This document shows, piece after piece, positions 16,013 to 24,023 of a stretch of 27,901 bases of DNA. Under the pieces are notes generated by a model, which saw only the letters and a list, made by a program, of their open reading frames with translations, did not search any database and had not been told where the DNA came from. How positions within the stretch are numbered: position 1 is the first letter of the stretch; each line of letters opens with the position of its first letter. The translations under genes and the position numbers were made by a program. The stretch comes from CAYLLN01 sp040901775 (GTDB taxonomy: Bacteria > Planctomycetota > Planctomycetia > Pirellulales > Pirellulaceae): assembly GCA_040901775.1 (NCBI GenBank), contig JBBDYF010000123.1, positions 1 through 27,901 of the forward strand, given 5' to 3'.

Positions 16013-16028
16013 AGTTGTCGCGACAACT
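16013..16028. promoter_or_regulatory. Perfect 16-bp palindrome, candidate operator
   Basis: AGTTGTCGCGACAACT reads the same on both strands. It lies 127 bp upstream of the start of the coiled-coil lipoprotein gene and 125 bp after the stop of the small lipoprotein gene, in otherwise non-coding DNA. A dimeric repressor or activator of the three-gene group could bind here. The cognate regulator is not in the window. Confidence 0.5.
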
Positions 16029-16153
16029 GCAGCGCGCAGGACCGGGACTGGCGCGGCTGCCTGGCACTCAGAACGGCGCAGAATCGGCACGGCGCAACGC
16101 ATCGGGCCGAGATTGCCGAAGACAAGGCGTGCGCAACCGGCAGAGTTTACCGA

Positions 16154-16396
16154 CTACCGGCCCCACCAACTGTCGGTGTAGATCCGGTTGCGAACCGGCT
16201 CGGGCAAGGGCTGGGCATAGTCGCGGGGGCGGCCGCCGACAACTTCGGGGCCCGCCTCCTGGTCGGAATACGGGTCGTGAACGGTCGCTCGCAGTTGCTG
16301 CTGCTGGACGGTGCCCGGAGTGAAGAAGTTGTAGCGCGAGCCCGCGCAGCCGCCGACACCAAGCACGAGGGCGATCAGCGACAGGCGAAGCGTCAT
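16154..16396 (-). CDS. Small planctomycete-type lipoprotein
   Basis: This 80-aa protein begins MTLRLSLIALVLGVGGC, a lipoprotein signal with Cys17 after VGG. The mature part contains FFTPGTVQQQQLRATVHDPY and GPEVVGGRPRDYAQPLP. I recall small proteins of this pattern as common in planctomycetes, usually labelled membrane or secreted protein. Function is unknown; it is presumably anchored in an envelope membrane by a lipid on Cys17. AAGGA lies 8 nt before the ATG. A candidate promoter and a leader hairpin lie upstream on the same strand. The size is normal for the type as I remember it. Confidence 0.75.
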   Translation of the reverse strand: MTLRLSLIALVLGVGGCAGSRYNFFTPGTVQQQQLRATVHDPYSDQEAGPEVVGGRPRDYAQPLPEPVRNRIYTDSWWGR

Positions 16397-16435
16397 GAAT
16401 CACATCCTTGCAAACGCGAAAGGCCCCCACGGGGC

Positions 16436-16456
16436 GCAGCGCCACGAGGGCGCTGC
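16436..16456 (-). promoter_or_regulatory. Leader hairpin before the small lipoprotein gene
   Basis: GCAGCGCC (16436-16443) and GGCGCTGC (16449-16456) form a perfect 8-bp GC-rich stem around a 5-nt loop, 40 nt upstream of the ATG at 16396. It would lie inside the 5' leader if the promoter at 16476-16505 is used. It may stabilise the mRNA of this small, probably abundant lipoprotein. Confidence 0.5.
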
Positions 16457-16475
16457 CTACCGCGTGCGACCGCGG

Positions 16476-16505
16476 AGTATAGGCCGGCCCTCCCGGCCCG
16501 CCCAA
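16476..16505 (-). promoter_or_regulatory. Candidate sigma70-like promoter of the small lipoprotein gene
   Basis: Read on the minus strand, TTGGGC (16505-16500) and TATACT (16481-16476) are separated by 18 nt. The -10 box matches five of six consensus positions, the -35 only three. Transcription would start near 16469 and give a leader of about 73 nt containing the hairpin. Confidence 0.35.
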
Positions 16506-16644
16506 GTCGATTTCCCACTTTTTCTGTCAGCAGTCTCTACCAGCATCGACCCGCTGGCAGCGCCCGCTGCATTACGATTCCGCGAGAAAACCGGTGCGGA
16601 TCGCTCCGATTATGCCGCCTTGGGCGTGCTAGCAGCGGCCTGCA

Positions 16645-17628
16645 TCACGGCAAGTACATGTCGAGCAAGGTGCAAGCGCCGCGCGGAGCAATCGTCGCGG
16701 CCGGCAAACTGGCGGGCAAGAGCAGCGTCTCTCCGCGCCGCAGCGGGACCGGCGGAAGCTCACCGCTGGCCACCGTCAGCTCGCCTGTCAGCACGCTCAA
16801 TATGTGGAACCGCTCGTCTCCCCCTAGCGGTTGCGGCCCGTCCGGTCGCCAGCGGTCGAGCACAAATTTGTCGCACGCCACCAGCCGCTCGACCAGCGGC
16901 TGCTCGGTCGGTTGCGGCCAGCGGGGCGTCACCGCCACGGCCGCGTAGTCGATGGCATCCAACGCCTGTTCGACGTGCAGCGTGCGCGGCTGCCCGTCGG
17001 GCCCGGCGCGATTCCAGTCGAACAGCCGATAGGTCGTATCGCTCGCCTGCTGGATCTCGGCCACCAGCAGTCCGGCACCCAGGGCATGCACGGTGCCCGC
17101 CGGGATGAAGATGCAATCGCCGGCCCGCGGCTCGAACGAGTGCAGGCAGCGCTCGGTCTGGCCGGCCGCGACTTCTCGCCGAAGGAACTCGCGATCCACG
17201 CCGGGCCGCAGTCCCGCATAGAGTCGGCTGCCGGCAGGCGCGTCGAGAATGAGCCAGGCCTCGGTTTTTCCCAGGTCGGGCGGATCGAGCAAGGCTGCCG
17301 CCGCATCGTCCGGATGGACCTGCACCGACAGGTCGCGCTGGCAATCGAGGTATTTGAAGAGCAGCGGGAAGCGATTTCCGCCCTGGAGGGCATGCCTTCC
17401 CAGCAACTCGCCGGCGCGCCGTGAAACTAACTCTGCAAGCGTCGCGCCAGCCAGCGGCCCCTCGGCAACGATCGACTGGTCGGCGTCGTGGTCGGCAATT
17501 TCCCAGCTTTCCGCATAGTCGCTCCCCTCGCCCAGCGGCTTGCCGAGCGTCGTGCCCAAGCGGCGGCCACCCCACAGGTAGCGCTTGAGGAGGGGTTGAA
17601 ATCGAAGTGGATACAGAGGAAGCAACAT
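16645..17628 (-). CDS. manA: Type I mannose-6-phosphate isomerase (phosphomannose isomerase)
   Basis: This 327-aa enzyme interconverts mannose 6-phosphate and fructose 6-phosphate in the cytoplasm, linking mannose use to glycolysis and to GDP-mannose supply. Family motifs are in order: RFQPLLKRYLWGGRRL at the N-terminus, YAESWEIADH, FPLLFKYLD followed by SVQVHPDD (zinc ligands Gln and His), GKTEAWLIL (zinc ligand Glu), FIPAGTVHALGAG (zinc ligand His) and DTTYRLFDWNR. Length is normal for the short bacterial cupin-type enzyme. No strong ribosome binding site precedes the ATG. It lies about 250 bp upstream of the small lipoprotein gene on the same strand and is divergent from tatC. The link to sulfated polysaccharide use is inference. 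Confidence 0.93.
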   Translation of the reverse strand: MLLPLYPLRFQPLLKRYLWGGRRLGTTLGKPLGEGSDYAESWEIADHDADQSIVAEGPLAGATLAELVSRRAGELLGRHALQGGNRFPLLFKYLDCQRDLSVQVHPDDAAAALLDPPDLGKTEAWLILDAPAGSRLYAGLRPGVDREFLRREVAAGQTERCLHSFEPRAGDCIFIPAGTVHALGAGLLVAEIQQASDTTYRLFDWNRAGPDGQPRTLHVEQALDAIDYAAVAVTPRWPQPTEQPLVERLVACDKFVLDRWRPDGPQPLGGDERFHILSVLTGELTVASGELPPVPLRRGETLLLPASLPAATIAPRGACTLLDMYLP

Positions 17629-17759
17629 GGCGGATCAATCTCGAATCACAAGCAGGAAGGTCGAAAACCAACCCAGAACCAAGCCAGGGACAAAATACCA
17701 AACGCAACGAGCTTCGGGCGAGCGGGTTTGACGGTTTGGCTTGGGCGTCATTCCCGCCG

Positions 17760-17788
17760 TTGCCGCGCCGGGGGCGGGCAAGTAGAAT
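17760..17788 (+). promoter_or_regulatory. Candidate promoter for tatC within the 367-bp manA-tatC gap
   Basis: TTGCCG (17760-17765) and TAGAAT (17783-17788) are 17 nt apart, matching four and five of six consensus bases. Transcription would begin near 17795, leaving a leader of about 200 nt. The rest of the 17629-17995 gap holds no convincing gene; open frames there lack start signals and motifs. Confidence 0.35.
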
Positions 17789-17995
17789 GGACCGCGGCCA
17801 GCGGCTCTCATCGCGGCCACCAACGCTGGTACGGCAGCTTCCTACCGTACGTTTCCGGTTCGGCGCCTTGCCGGGCCGATGTCGCCGCCAGTGGCGAAAG
17901 TCCGCGCGGCCCGCCTCGCCCGGATTTTTCTGGCGCTCGCTTCGTTTCGCACCCTCCGATTCGTGTCCCCGTTTCTCCGCCCAGGAACCACTCCG

Positions 17996-19384
17996 ATGGC
18001 CAGAAAGTCGAACGACGATTTGTTTGAAGGTTCCACGATGTCCTTCGGCGATCACCTCGAGGAACTGCGGGTCTGCTTGTTCCGCTCGGTCGTCGGAATC
18101 GGCGTGGGGTGCGTCGTCGGCTTTCTGATTGCCAACTCGGTCGTGCGGTTCTTTCAAAGCCCGCTCGAGCAGGCCATGGAGCGCTACTACATCGAGAACG
18201 CCCTGGTCGATGTCGTGGGCGACTACGGAGAACTGACCTACGAGATTCGCCGCATCATTCTCGACGAGAAGCTCGTCCCGGCACCGCTACAGATCGACGC
18301 CAGCCGCCTGGCCGAGACGCTTCGCCTGACGTATCCCGAACGATTCTCCGGCTTGGAGATTTCGACGTATTGGATGACCGCCGGCGATCTGCTGCCGGGG
18401 GGCGCCAAGACGATTGCCGGCGAACTACACCGCGCGGCAAAAGCCCGGTCGGCCTCGCGCGAAAAACAGCTTTGGAACCTGCTCGAGCCCAACCAGCAGC
18501 AGACGGTTTCCGGCCTGGCGACGGCCCAGGCCGAATTGTCGCGCGCGCAGGTCGCGCAGCTGTTGACGATTCTCAACGACGTCGCGGGGCAGCGCGGCTG
18601 GCACGAGTCGGCCGAACTAACAACCGAAGCCGGGCCGGACGCGGCCACCGCGCTCGCCATCCGCACCGCGCTCGCCAAGAAGTTCGATCCCGAGCAATCG
18701 CGCCGGCTCAACAAGCTGCTGATCGCCGACATGTTCCCCGGCAGCCTGAAACCGGCCCGCGTGAACCTGTTGCAGCTTTTCACCTGGCAGCCCGTGAAAA
18801 TCAAGTTTCAAACGCTTAACGCCCAAGAGCCGTTCATGATCTGGATGAAGGCGGCCCTGATGACCGGCCTGACCCTGGCCAGCCCCTACATCTTTTATCA
18901 AATCTGGATGTTCGTGGCGGCCGGCCTGTACCCGCACGAGAAGAACCACGTCTATATCTACCTGCCGCTAAGCCTCCTCTTGTTCGCCGCGGGGGCTTCG
19001 CTGGCCTTCCTGTTCGTGTTCGAACCGGTCCTCGATTTCCTGTTCACGTTCAATCGGGGCATGAACGCCGAGTTCGAGCCTCGCATCGGCGAGTGGCTCG
19101 GCTTTGTGCTGATCCTGCCGATCGGTTTTGGCGTGGGGTTTCAACTGCCGCTGGTTATGCTGTTCGTCAACCGGGTTGGCCTGATAACTTTGGAAACCTA
19201 CATCGCCCAGTGGCGGATCGCAGTGCTGGTAATCTTCATCGTTGCCATGATCCTGACGCCGGCCGAGCCGATCAGCATGACGCTGATGGCCGGGCCGCTC
19301 TGCCTGCTCTATCTGGTGGGCATCGGGATGTGCAAGTACATGCCCAAGGGGCGCAGCCCGTTTGCCGAGGCCTACGAGCCGTAG
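17996..19384 (+). CDS. tatC: Sec-independent translocase subunit TatC with about 200-residue insertion
   Basis: TatC is the polytopic receptor that binds twin-arginine signal peptides for export of folded proteins. The N-terminal signature SFGDHLEELR (16-25), TM1 (about 29-50), ASPYIFYQIWMFVAAGLYPHEK (295-316, described in parts: SPYIFYQIW, GLYPHEK) and later helices at about 317-342, 366-391, 404-420 and 428-447 are all recognisable. Ordinary TatC is about 250 aa. Here it is 462 aa because residues about 60-268, between TM1 and TM2 in the first external loop, hold an extra hydrophilic alpha-helical domain. AGGA lies about 11 nt before the ATG at 17996; the frame is open further upstream. No tatA/B is nearby. 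The Tat-type SGNH hydrolase in this window is a possible substrate. Confidence 0.9.
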   Translation: MARKSNDDLFEGSTMSFGDHLEELRVCLFRSVVGIGVGCVVGFLIANSVVRFFQSPLEQAMERYYIENALVDVVGDYGELTYEIRRIILDEKLVPAPLQIDASRLAETLRLTYPERFSGLEISTYWMTAGDLLPGGAKTIAGELHRAAKARSASREKQLWNLLEPNQQQTVSGLATAQAELSRAQVAQLLTILNDVAGQRGWHESAELTTEAGPDAATALAIRTALAKKFDPEQSRRLNKLLIADMFPGSLKPARVNLLQLFTWQPVKIKFQTLNAQEPFMIWMKAALMTGLTLASPYIFYQIWMFVAAGLYPHEKNHVYIYLPLSLLLFAAGASLAFLFVFEPVLDFLFTFNRGMNAEFEPRIGEWLGFVLILPIGFGVGFQLPLVMLFVNRVGLITLETYIAQWRIAVLVIFIVAMILTPAEPISMTLMAGPLCLLYLVGIGMCKYMPKGRSPFAEAYEP

Positions 19385-19496
19385 GCTGAGGCGGCGTCGA
19401 AAAGACAAAACTACAGCGCGCCTATCTTTGGCGACCCGCGGATCGTACAATCGCCGGCACGGATTATTCGTTCAACTGCGACAAAATGAGGTTTCC

Positions 19497-20942
19497 ATGC
19501 AGCAGGCAATGCGTTTGCTCGCCGGGGTGTTTTGCACGCTCTTGGCGTTCGCCGGCTTGCCCGCTGCCGCCGCCGAGCGGCCGAATTTCGTCTTCATCCA
19601 TACCGACGATCAACGTTGGGATGCCTTGGGCGTCGTCCAGCGCGAGCAGGGAACGACCGCCCGCTTTCCCTGGTTCGAAACGCCCCACCTCGATCGGCTG
19701 GCGGCCGAAGGGATTCGCTTTCGCAACGCCTTTGTCGTCAACTCGCTTTGCGCGCCCAGCCGGGCGGCCTTTTTGACCGGCAGGTACAACCACCAGAACG
19801 GCATCGCCAACAACCGCACTCCGTTTCCGATCGACGCGACGACCTGGGCCAGCTTGCTGCAAAAGGCCGGCTACCACACGGGCTACGTCGGCAAGTGGCA
19901 CATGGGCCAACAAGCGGGCCAGCGGCCCGGCTTTGACTATTCGGCCAGCTTCGTCGGCCAGGGGAGATACGAGAATTGCCCCTTCCAGATCGATGGCCAA
20001 GCCACGCCCACCACCGGCTGGGTGGACGACGTTTCGACCGATTTCGCCATCGAGTTCCTCAAGTCGCACCGGGGCCAGCCGTTCGCCTTGGCCCTGGGAC
20101 TGAAAGCGGCCCACGGCCCGTTTCAGCCCCCTCAGCGCCTGGCTGAAAAGTACGCGGGGCAGGTCGCCCGGCCAACGCCCAACACCGAGGTGGACGCCAT
20201 CTATTCCGGCAAGTTCGACGGCGGCCGGCCCCAGAAAAAAAAGTCCACCGCTAAAAAGCGGAAAGCTGGCTTGCAGGACGGCGCGAACAAGCTGCGCGGC
20301 TACTTCGGCTGCTTGTCGGCGGTGGACGAGAACGTGGGCCGCGTGCTCGCCGCGCTCGATGAGTTGAAGCTGACCGAGAACACGGTGGTCATCTTTTCCA
20401 GCGACAACGGCTTCTACCTGGGCGAACACAACCTGGGAGACAAGCGCTCGGCCTACGACGAATCGCTGCGGATTCCGCTGCTCGTCCGCTGGCCGCAGTT
20501 GGGCGAGCAGGGACGCGGCAAATCGATCGACAAAATGGCCCTGAACATCGACCTGGCCCCGACTCTGCTCGACCTGGCGGGCGTCGACGTTCCGGCCGAA
20601 ATGCAGGGGCGCAGTTGGCGCCCGCTGCTCGCGGGCGATCCGGAGACTGCCAGTTGGCGCAAGGCCTTTTTCTACGAGTACTTTTTCGAGCGGAACTTCG
20701 CGATTCCCACCGTGCTCGCCGTTCGCACCGAGACGGCGAAGCTGATCAAGTATCCCGGCCACGACGACTGGACCGAACTATTCGACTTGGCCGCCGACCC
20801 CTACGAGACGAAGAACCTGGCGACCAGTCCCGCGGGCAAAGACCTCCGCACCAGCCTGCAAGCCGAGTTCGACCGGCAGGCCAAGGCGGTGGGTTTCAAA
20901 ATCCCCGACTACGCGGACCCGCTGCCACCTCGCTCCGAATAA
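19497..20942 (+). CDS. Secreted sulfatase 5, GlcNAc-6-sulfatase/iduronate-sulfatase-like
   Basis: This 481-aa enzyme has a signal peptide (residues 6-25, cut near AAAERPN). It has HTDDQRWDALG (Asp37, Asp38, Gln39), the formylglycine motif CAPSR at Cys85 followed by AAFLTGRYNHQNG, VGKWHMG, and SSDNGFYLGEHNLGDKR. The HTDDQRWDALG and DNGFYLGEH combination is typical of the group that includes glucosamine-6-sulfatases, iduronate sulfatases and related heparan or mucin sulfatases, so a glycosaminoglycan-like substrate is plausible. An unusual Lys-rich insert (PQKKKSTAKKRKAGLQ, about 245-260) interrupts the middle of the protein. The ATG at 19497 is chosen over the longer frame because GAGG sits 5 nt before it and the signal peptide begins there. 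Confidence 0.92.
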   Translation: MQQAMRLLAGVFCTLLAFAGLPAAAAERPNFVFIHTDDQRWDALGVVQREQGTTARFPWFETPHLDRLAAEGIRFRNAFVVNSLCAPSRAAFLTGRYNHQNGIANNRTPFPIDATTWASLLQKAGYHTGYVGKWHMGQQAGQRPGFDYSASFVGQGRYENCPFQIDGQATPTTGWVDDVSTDFAIEFLKSHRGQPFALALGLKAAHGPFQPPQRLAEKYAGQVARPTPNTEVDAIYSGKFDGGRPQKKKSTAKKRKAGLQDGANKLRGYFGCLSAVDENVGRVLAALDELKLTENTVVIFSSDNGFYLGEHNLGDKRSAYDESLRIPLLVRWPQLGEQGRGKSIDKMALNIDLAPTLLDLAGVDVPAEMQGRSWRPLLAGDPETASWRKAFFYEYFFERNFAIPTVLAVRTETAKLIKYPGHDDWTELFDLAADPYETKNLATSPAGKDLRTSLQAEFDRQAKAVGFKIPDYADPLPPRSE

Positions 20943-20990
20943 TCCCGCGATTTACGCAGCATGCAATGCTGGCTGCTGAAAGGACGTGCG

Positions 20991-22334
20991 ATGCATCGAC
21001 TTTGGTTGCCAATCCTGCTGTTTGCCGCGCTGGCGACGCAAACGGCTGTCGCGGATCGGCCGCGGCCCCACATCGTGTTCATTCTTGCCGACGATCTGGG
21101 CTACGCCGACCTTGCCTGCTACGGCAATCGCGACGTCGCCACGCCCCAGATCGACCGGCTGGCGAGCGAGGGGACGCGCTTTACCCAGTATTACAGCGGC
21201 TCGCCGATCTGCTCTCCTTCGCGGGCGGCGCTGACCACCGGCATGTTTCCGGCTCGCTGGAAGATCACCAGTTTTCTGCAAAAGCGCCAGGGAAATCGCG
21301 ACTGCGAGCAGGCCGACTTTCTCGATCACAGCGCCCCCTCGTTGGCCCGCACGCTGCAAGCGGCCGGCTACGCCACGGCGCACATCGGCAAGTGGCATTT
21401 GGGAGGGGGACGCGACGTCGTCGAGGCTCCCAAGTTTTCCCAGTACGGATTCGACGAACATGCCGGCACCTACGAAAGTCCGCAGCCGCATCCCGACATT
21501 ACCGCTACCGATTGGATCTGGTCGCCCGAGGACAAGGTCAAACGCTGGGACCGAACCGGCTTCTTTGTCGATCGGACGCTCGATTTCTTGCGCCGTCACA
21601 AAGACCGGCCTTGCTATGTGAACCTGTGGCTCGACGATCCGCACACGCCTTGGGTTCCCAGCGACGGCCAGCTTGCCGACCAGCCGGCGGGTCCGGAGCA
21701 ACATCGCAAGCTCTGGGCCGTGCTGGCCGAGGTCGATCGCCAGGTGGGCCGCTTGCTGGCGGGGCTCAAAGAGTCGGGACTCGACGACGAGACGCTCGTC
21801 ATTTTCGCCAGCGACAACGGCGCGCTCCCCACGTTTGGCGGCAAGCGCAACGGCGATTTGCGGGGCAGCAAGCTAAGCCTGTACGAAGGGGGCATTCGGC
21901 TCCCGTTCATCGCCCGCTGGCCGGGCCAGGTGCCGGCCGGGCGGACTGACGAGACCACGGTGCTGAGCGCCGTCGATCTATTCCCCACGCTCTGCAAGTT
22001 GGCGGCAGCGCCCTTGCCGGAAGAAACGGCCTTCGATGGCGAAGACCTGAGCGCCGCGATGTGGGGGCAATCCGTCGCCCGGACCAGGCCGTTGTACTGG
22101 GAGTACGGCCGCAACGACCAGTCGTTCGGTTATCCGAAAGGTCGCGATCGGAGTCCCAACGTCGCCATTCGCGAAGGAAAATGGAAGCTGCTGGTTCAAG
22201 CCTCGGGCGAAGGTGCCGAGTTGTACGACCTGGCTGCCGATCCGCGCGAAACGAAGAACGTGTCTGAAGAGCATCCCGACGTTGCCAGCCGCCTCGGCGA
22301 GCTGGCGCTGGCTTGGAGGAAATCGCTCCCATGA
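20991..22334 (+). CDS. Secreted sulfatase 6 (formylglycine type I)
   Basis: This 447-aa enzyme starts at the ATG at 20991, where AAAGGA lies 6 nt upstream; an ATG at 20961 in the same frame lacks such a site. The signal peptide ends near residue 21 (TAVADRP). Motifs are ADDLGYADLACYG (Asp34, Asp35), CSPSR at Cys74 followed by AALTTGMFP, IGKWHLGGG, DDPHTPW, ASDNGALPTFGG and GSKLSLYEGGIRLP. All catalytic positions appear intact. It lacks the basic tail of sulfatases 1-3. Its stop overlaps the next sulfatase start by 4 bp (ATGA), so the two are translationally coupled. Confidence 0.93.
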   Translation: MHRLWLPILLFAALATQTAVADRPRPHIVFILADDLGYADLACYGNRDVATPQIDRLASEGTRFTQYYSGSPICSPSRAALTTGMFPARWKITSFLQKRQGNRDCEQADFLDHSAPSLARTLQAAGYATAHIGKWHLGGGRDVVEAPKFSQYGFDEHAGTYESPQPHPDITATDWIWSPEDKVKRWDRTGFFVDRTLDFLRRHKDRPCYVNLWLDDPHTPWVPSDGQLADQPAGPEQHRKLWAVLAEVDRQVGRLLAGLKESGLDDETLVIFASDNGALPTFGGKRNGDLRGSKLSLYEGGIRLPFIARWPGQVPAGRTDETTVLSAVDLFPTLCKLAAAPLPEETAFDGEDLSAAMWGQSVARTRPLYWEYGRNDQSFGYPKGRDRSPNVAIREGKWKLLVQASGEGAELYDLAADPRETKNVSEEHPDVASRLGELALAWRKSLP

Positions 22335-23953
22335 AGCGGTTCGCAGCGCTAGTCGCGATCGTTTTCGGTTGGCTTGCCGCCCCGCTCTTGGCCGCGGATG
22401 GCCGGCCCAACATCCTCGTCATCCTGGCCGATGACCTGGGATACTCCGATCCCGGCTGCTATGGGGGCGAGATCGCCACGCCGCATCTCGACCGGCTGGC
22501 GGCGGGCGGAATTCGCTTCAGCCAGTTCTATAACTGCGCCCGCTGCTGCCCGACGCGGGCCAGCCTGTTGACCGGCGCGTATGCTCACCGGGTCGGGCTG
22601 GCAAAGAACGGCCGCACATTGTCCGCCGCCGCGCCGACGATTGCAGAGCGTCTGAAAGGCGCCGGCTACCAGACGGCGATGAGCGGTAAGTGGCATCTCT
22701 CGGCGTTGCCCACGACGCTCGACGAAGAGCGGCGAATCGCCTGGATGAACCACGAGCTCGGCCTCGGAATTCCGTTTGCCGATCCAGCCACCTACCCGAC
22801 CCGGCGCGGGTTCGACCGCTACTTCGGCGTGATCTGGGGGGTGGTCAACCACTTCGATCCGTTCAGCCTGACCGACGGGGCCGAGCCGGTGCGAAAAGTG
22901 CCAAAAGACTTTTACCTGACCGACGCCATCACCGACTCGGCCATTGAATATCTTCGCGAGTTCGCGGGGGCCGAAGAGCCGTTCTTCCTGTATGTCGCGC
23001 ACACCGCGCCGCACTGGCCGTTGCACGCCCGCCCGGAGGACATCGCCAAATACAAGCACCGGTACGACGCCGGCTGGGATGCCCTGCGGAAAGATCGCTT
23101 TGGGCGGCAGGTCGAGTTGGGGATCTTTCCCGCGAGCGCGCCGCGGGGCGAGACCATCGTGCGCGGTCCAGCATGGGACGAACGAACGGCCGACCAACGC
23201 GATTATCTTTCCGCCAAGATGCAGGTCCATGCGGCGATGGTCGATCGGCTCGACCAGGGAGTCGGCCGGATCGTGGCCGCCCTGCAAGAGTCCGGCCAAC
23301 TCGACAATACGGCGATCGTGTTCCTATCCGATAACGGCGCATCGCCAGAGATTCCCGGTCCCCCCGGTTACGACCGCCCGGCGAAAACGCGCGACGGCCG
23401 GGCGATGCTCCGCGATGCCGAGCTGCAGCAGCCGCGGCACCGCGGCCAGCTCGGCACTGACGAAAGCTATACCGGCATCGGCGCGGCGTGGGCCAGCGCC
23501 GCGAACACGCCGCTTCGGTATTGGAAGAAGGAGAGTTACGAAGGAGGTTGCCGCACCCCTTGCATCGTGCATTGGCCGGCGGGACTGAAGGCCCGGCGGG
23601 GCGGCATCGTGCGCGACGTGGGGCACGTCATCGACCTGTCACCCACCTTCTTGGAGCTGGCAAGCATTCCCGTCGCCGGCGAATTTGCGATGGACGGCAA
23701 AAGCCTGACGCCCGTGTTGCGGGGAGAGGAACACAGCGGCCACGAACGGCTCTTTTTCGAGCACGAAGGGGGACGCGCGGTTCGAGAAGGCAATTGGAAA
23801 ATCGTCTCGCTCCCCAAAGGAGAGTGGGAACTGTTCCACCTGGCCGACGATCCGGGCGAGACCAACAACCTGGCGGGCCAGCATCCCGATCTTGTCTCCC
23901 GGCTGGTCGCCGAGCACGAGCGGTGGCTGAAGGGAAACGAGGAGGCGCCCTAG
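22331..23953 (+). CDS. Secreted sulfatase 7, long arylsulfatase type (CCPTR)
   Basis: This 540-aa enzyme is the longest sulfatase here. GGAGGAAA lies upstream of the ATG that overlaps the previous stop. The signal peptide ends near AADGRPN. Motifs are ADDLGYSDPGCYGGE (Asp34, Asp35), NCARCCPTRASLLTG with catalytic Cys72, SGKWHLS, HTAPHWPLHA, LSDNGASPE and KKESYEGGCRTP. The NCARCCPTR and HTAPHWPLHA pairing resembles the Pseudomonas-type arylsulfatase group, members of which act on aryl and alkyl sulfates or sugar sulfates. It is the last gene of the second sulfatase run, and a strong promoter for an unrelated module begins right after its stop. Confidence 0.93.
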   Translation: MKRFAALVAIVFGWLAAPLLAADGRPNILVILADDLGYSDPGCYGGEIATPHLDRLAAGGIRFSQFYNCARCCPTRASLLTGAYAHRVGLAKNGRTLSAAAPTIAERLKGAGYQTAMSGKWHLSALPTTLDEERRIAWMNHELGLGIPFADPATYPTRRGFDRYFGVIWGVVNHFDPFSLTDGAEPVRKVPKDFYLTDAITDSAIEYLREFAGAEEPFFLYVAHTAPHWPLHARPEDIAKYKHRYDAGWDALRKDRFGRQVELGIFPASAPRGETIVRGPAWDERTADQRDYLSAKMQVHAAMVDRLDQGVGRIVAALQESGQLDNTAIVFLSDNGASPEIPGPPGYDRPAKTRDGRAMLRDAELQQPRHRGQLGTDESYTGIGAAWASAANTPLRYWKKESYEGGCRTPCIVHWPAGLKARRGGIVRDVGHVIDLSPTFLELASIPVAGEFAMDGKSLTPVLRGEEHSGHERLFFEHEGGRAVREGNWKIVSLPKGEWELFHLADDPGETNNLAGQHPDLVSRLVAEHERWLKGNEEAP

Positions 23954-23958
23954 TTAAT

Positions 23959-23987
23959 CTCAACAACCCCCAACGAGTCTGCTATAA
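23959..23987 (+). promoter_or_regulatory. Near-consensus extended -10 promoter for the HEPN module
   Basis: TATAAT (23982-23987) is a perfect -10 box preceded by TGC, giving an extended -10. TCAACA (23959-23964) lies exactly 17 nt upstream and matches four of six -35 positions. Transcription would start near 23994, about 30 nt before the ATG at 24024. It is one of the two perfect TATAAT promoters I noticed in the window. Confidence 0.7.
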
Positions 23988-24023
23988 TTCTGATGTCTAA
24001 ACCCTCTTGCTGGAAAGTCGCTC

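Noticed and set aside
15887..16102. A 72-residue N-terminal extension of the coiled-coil lipoprotein
   Set aside because: The residues are compositionally poor, place the signal peptide internally, and cover the 16-bp palindrome. A start at 15886 fits better.
17879..17995. A 39-residue N-terminal extension of TatC
   Set aside because: TatC signatures begin just after the ATG at 17996, and the extension is Arg/Ala-rich without family similarity.
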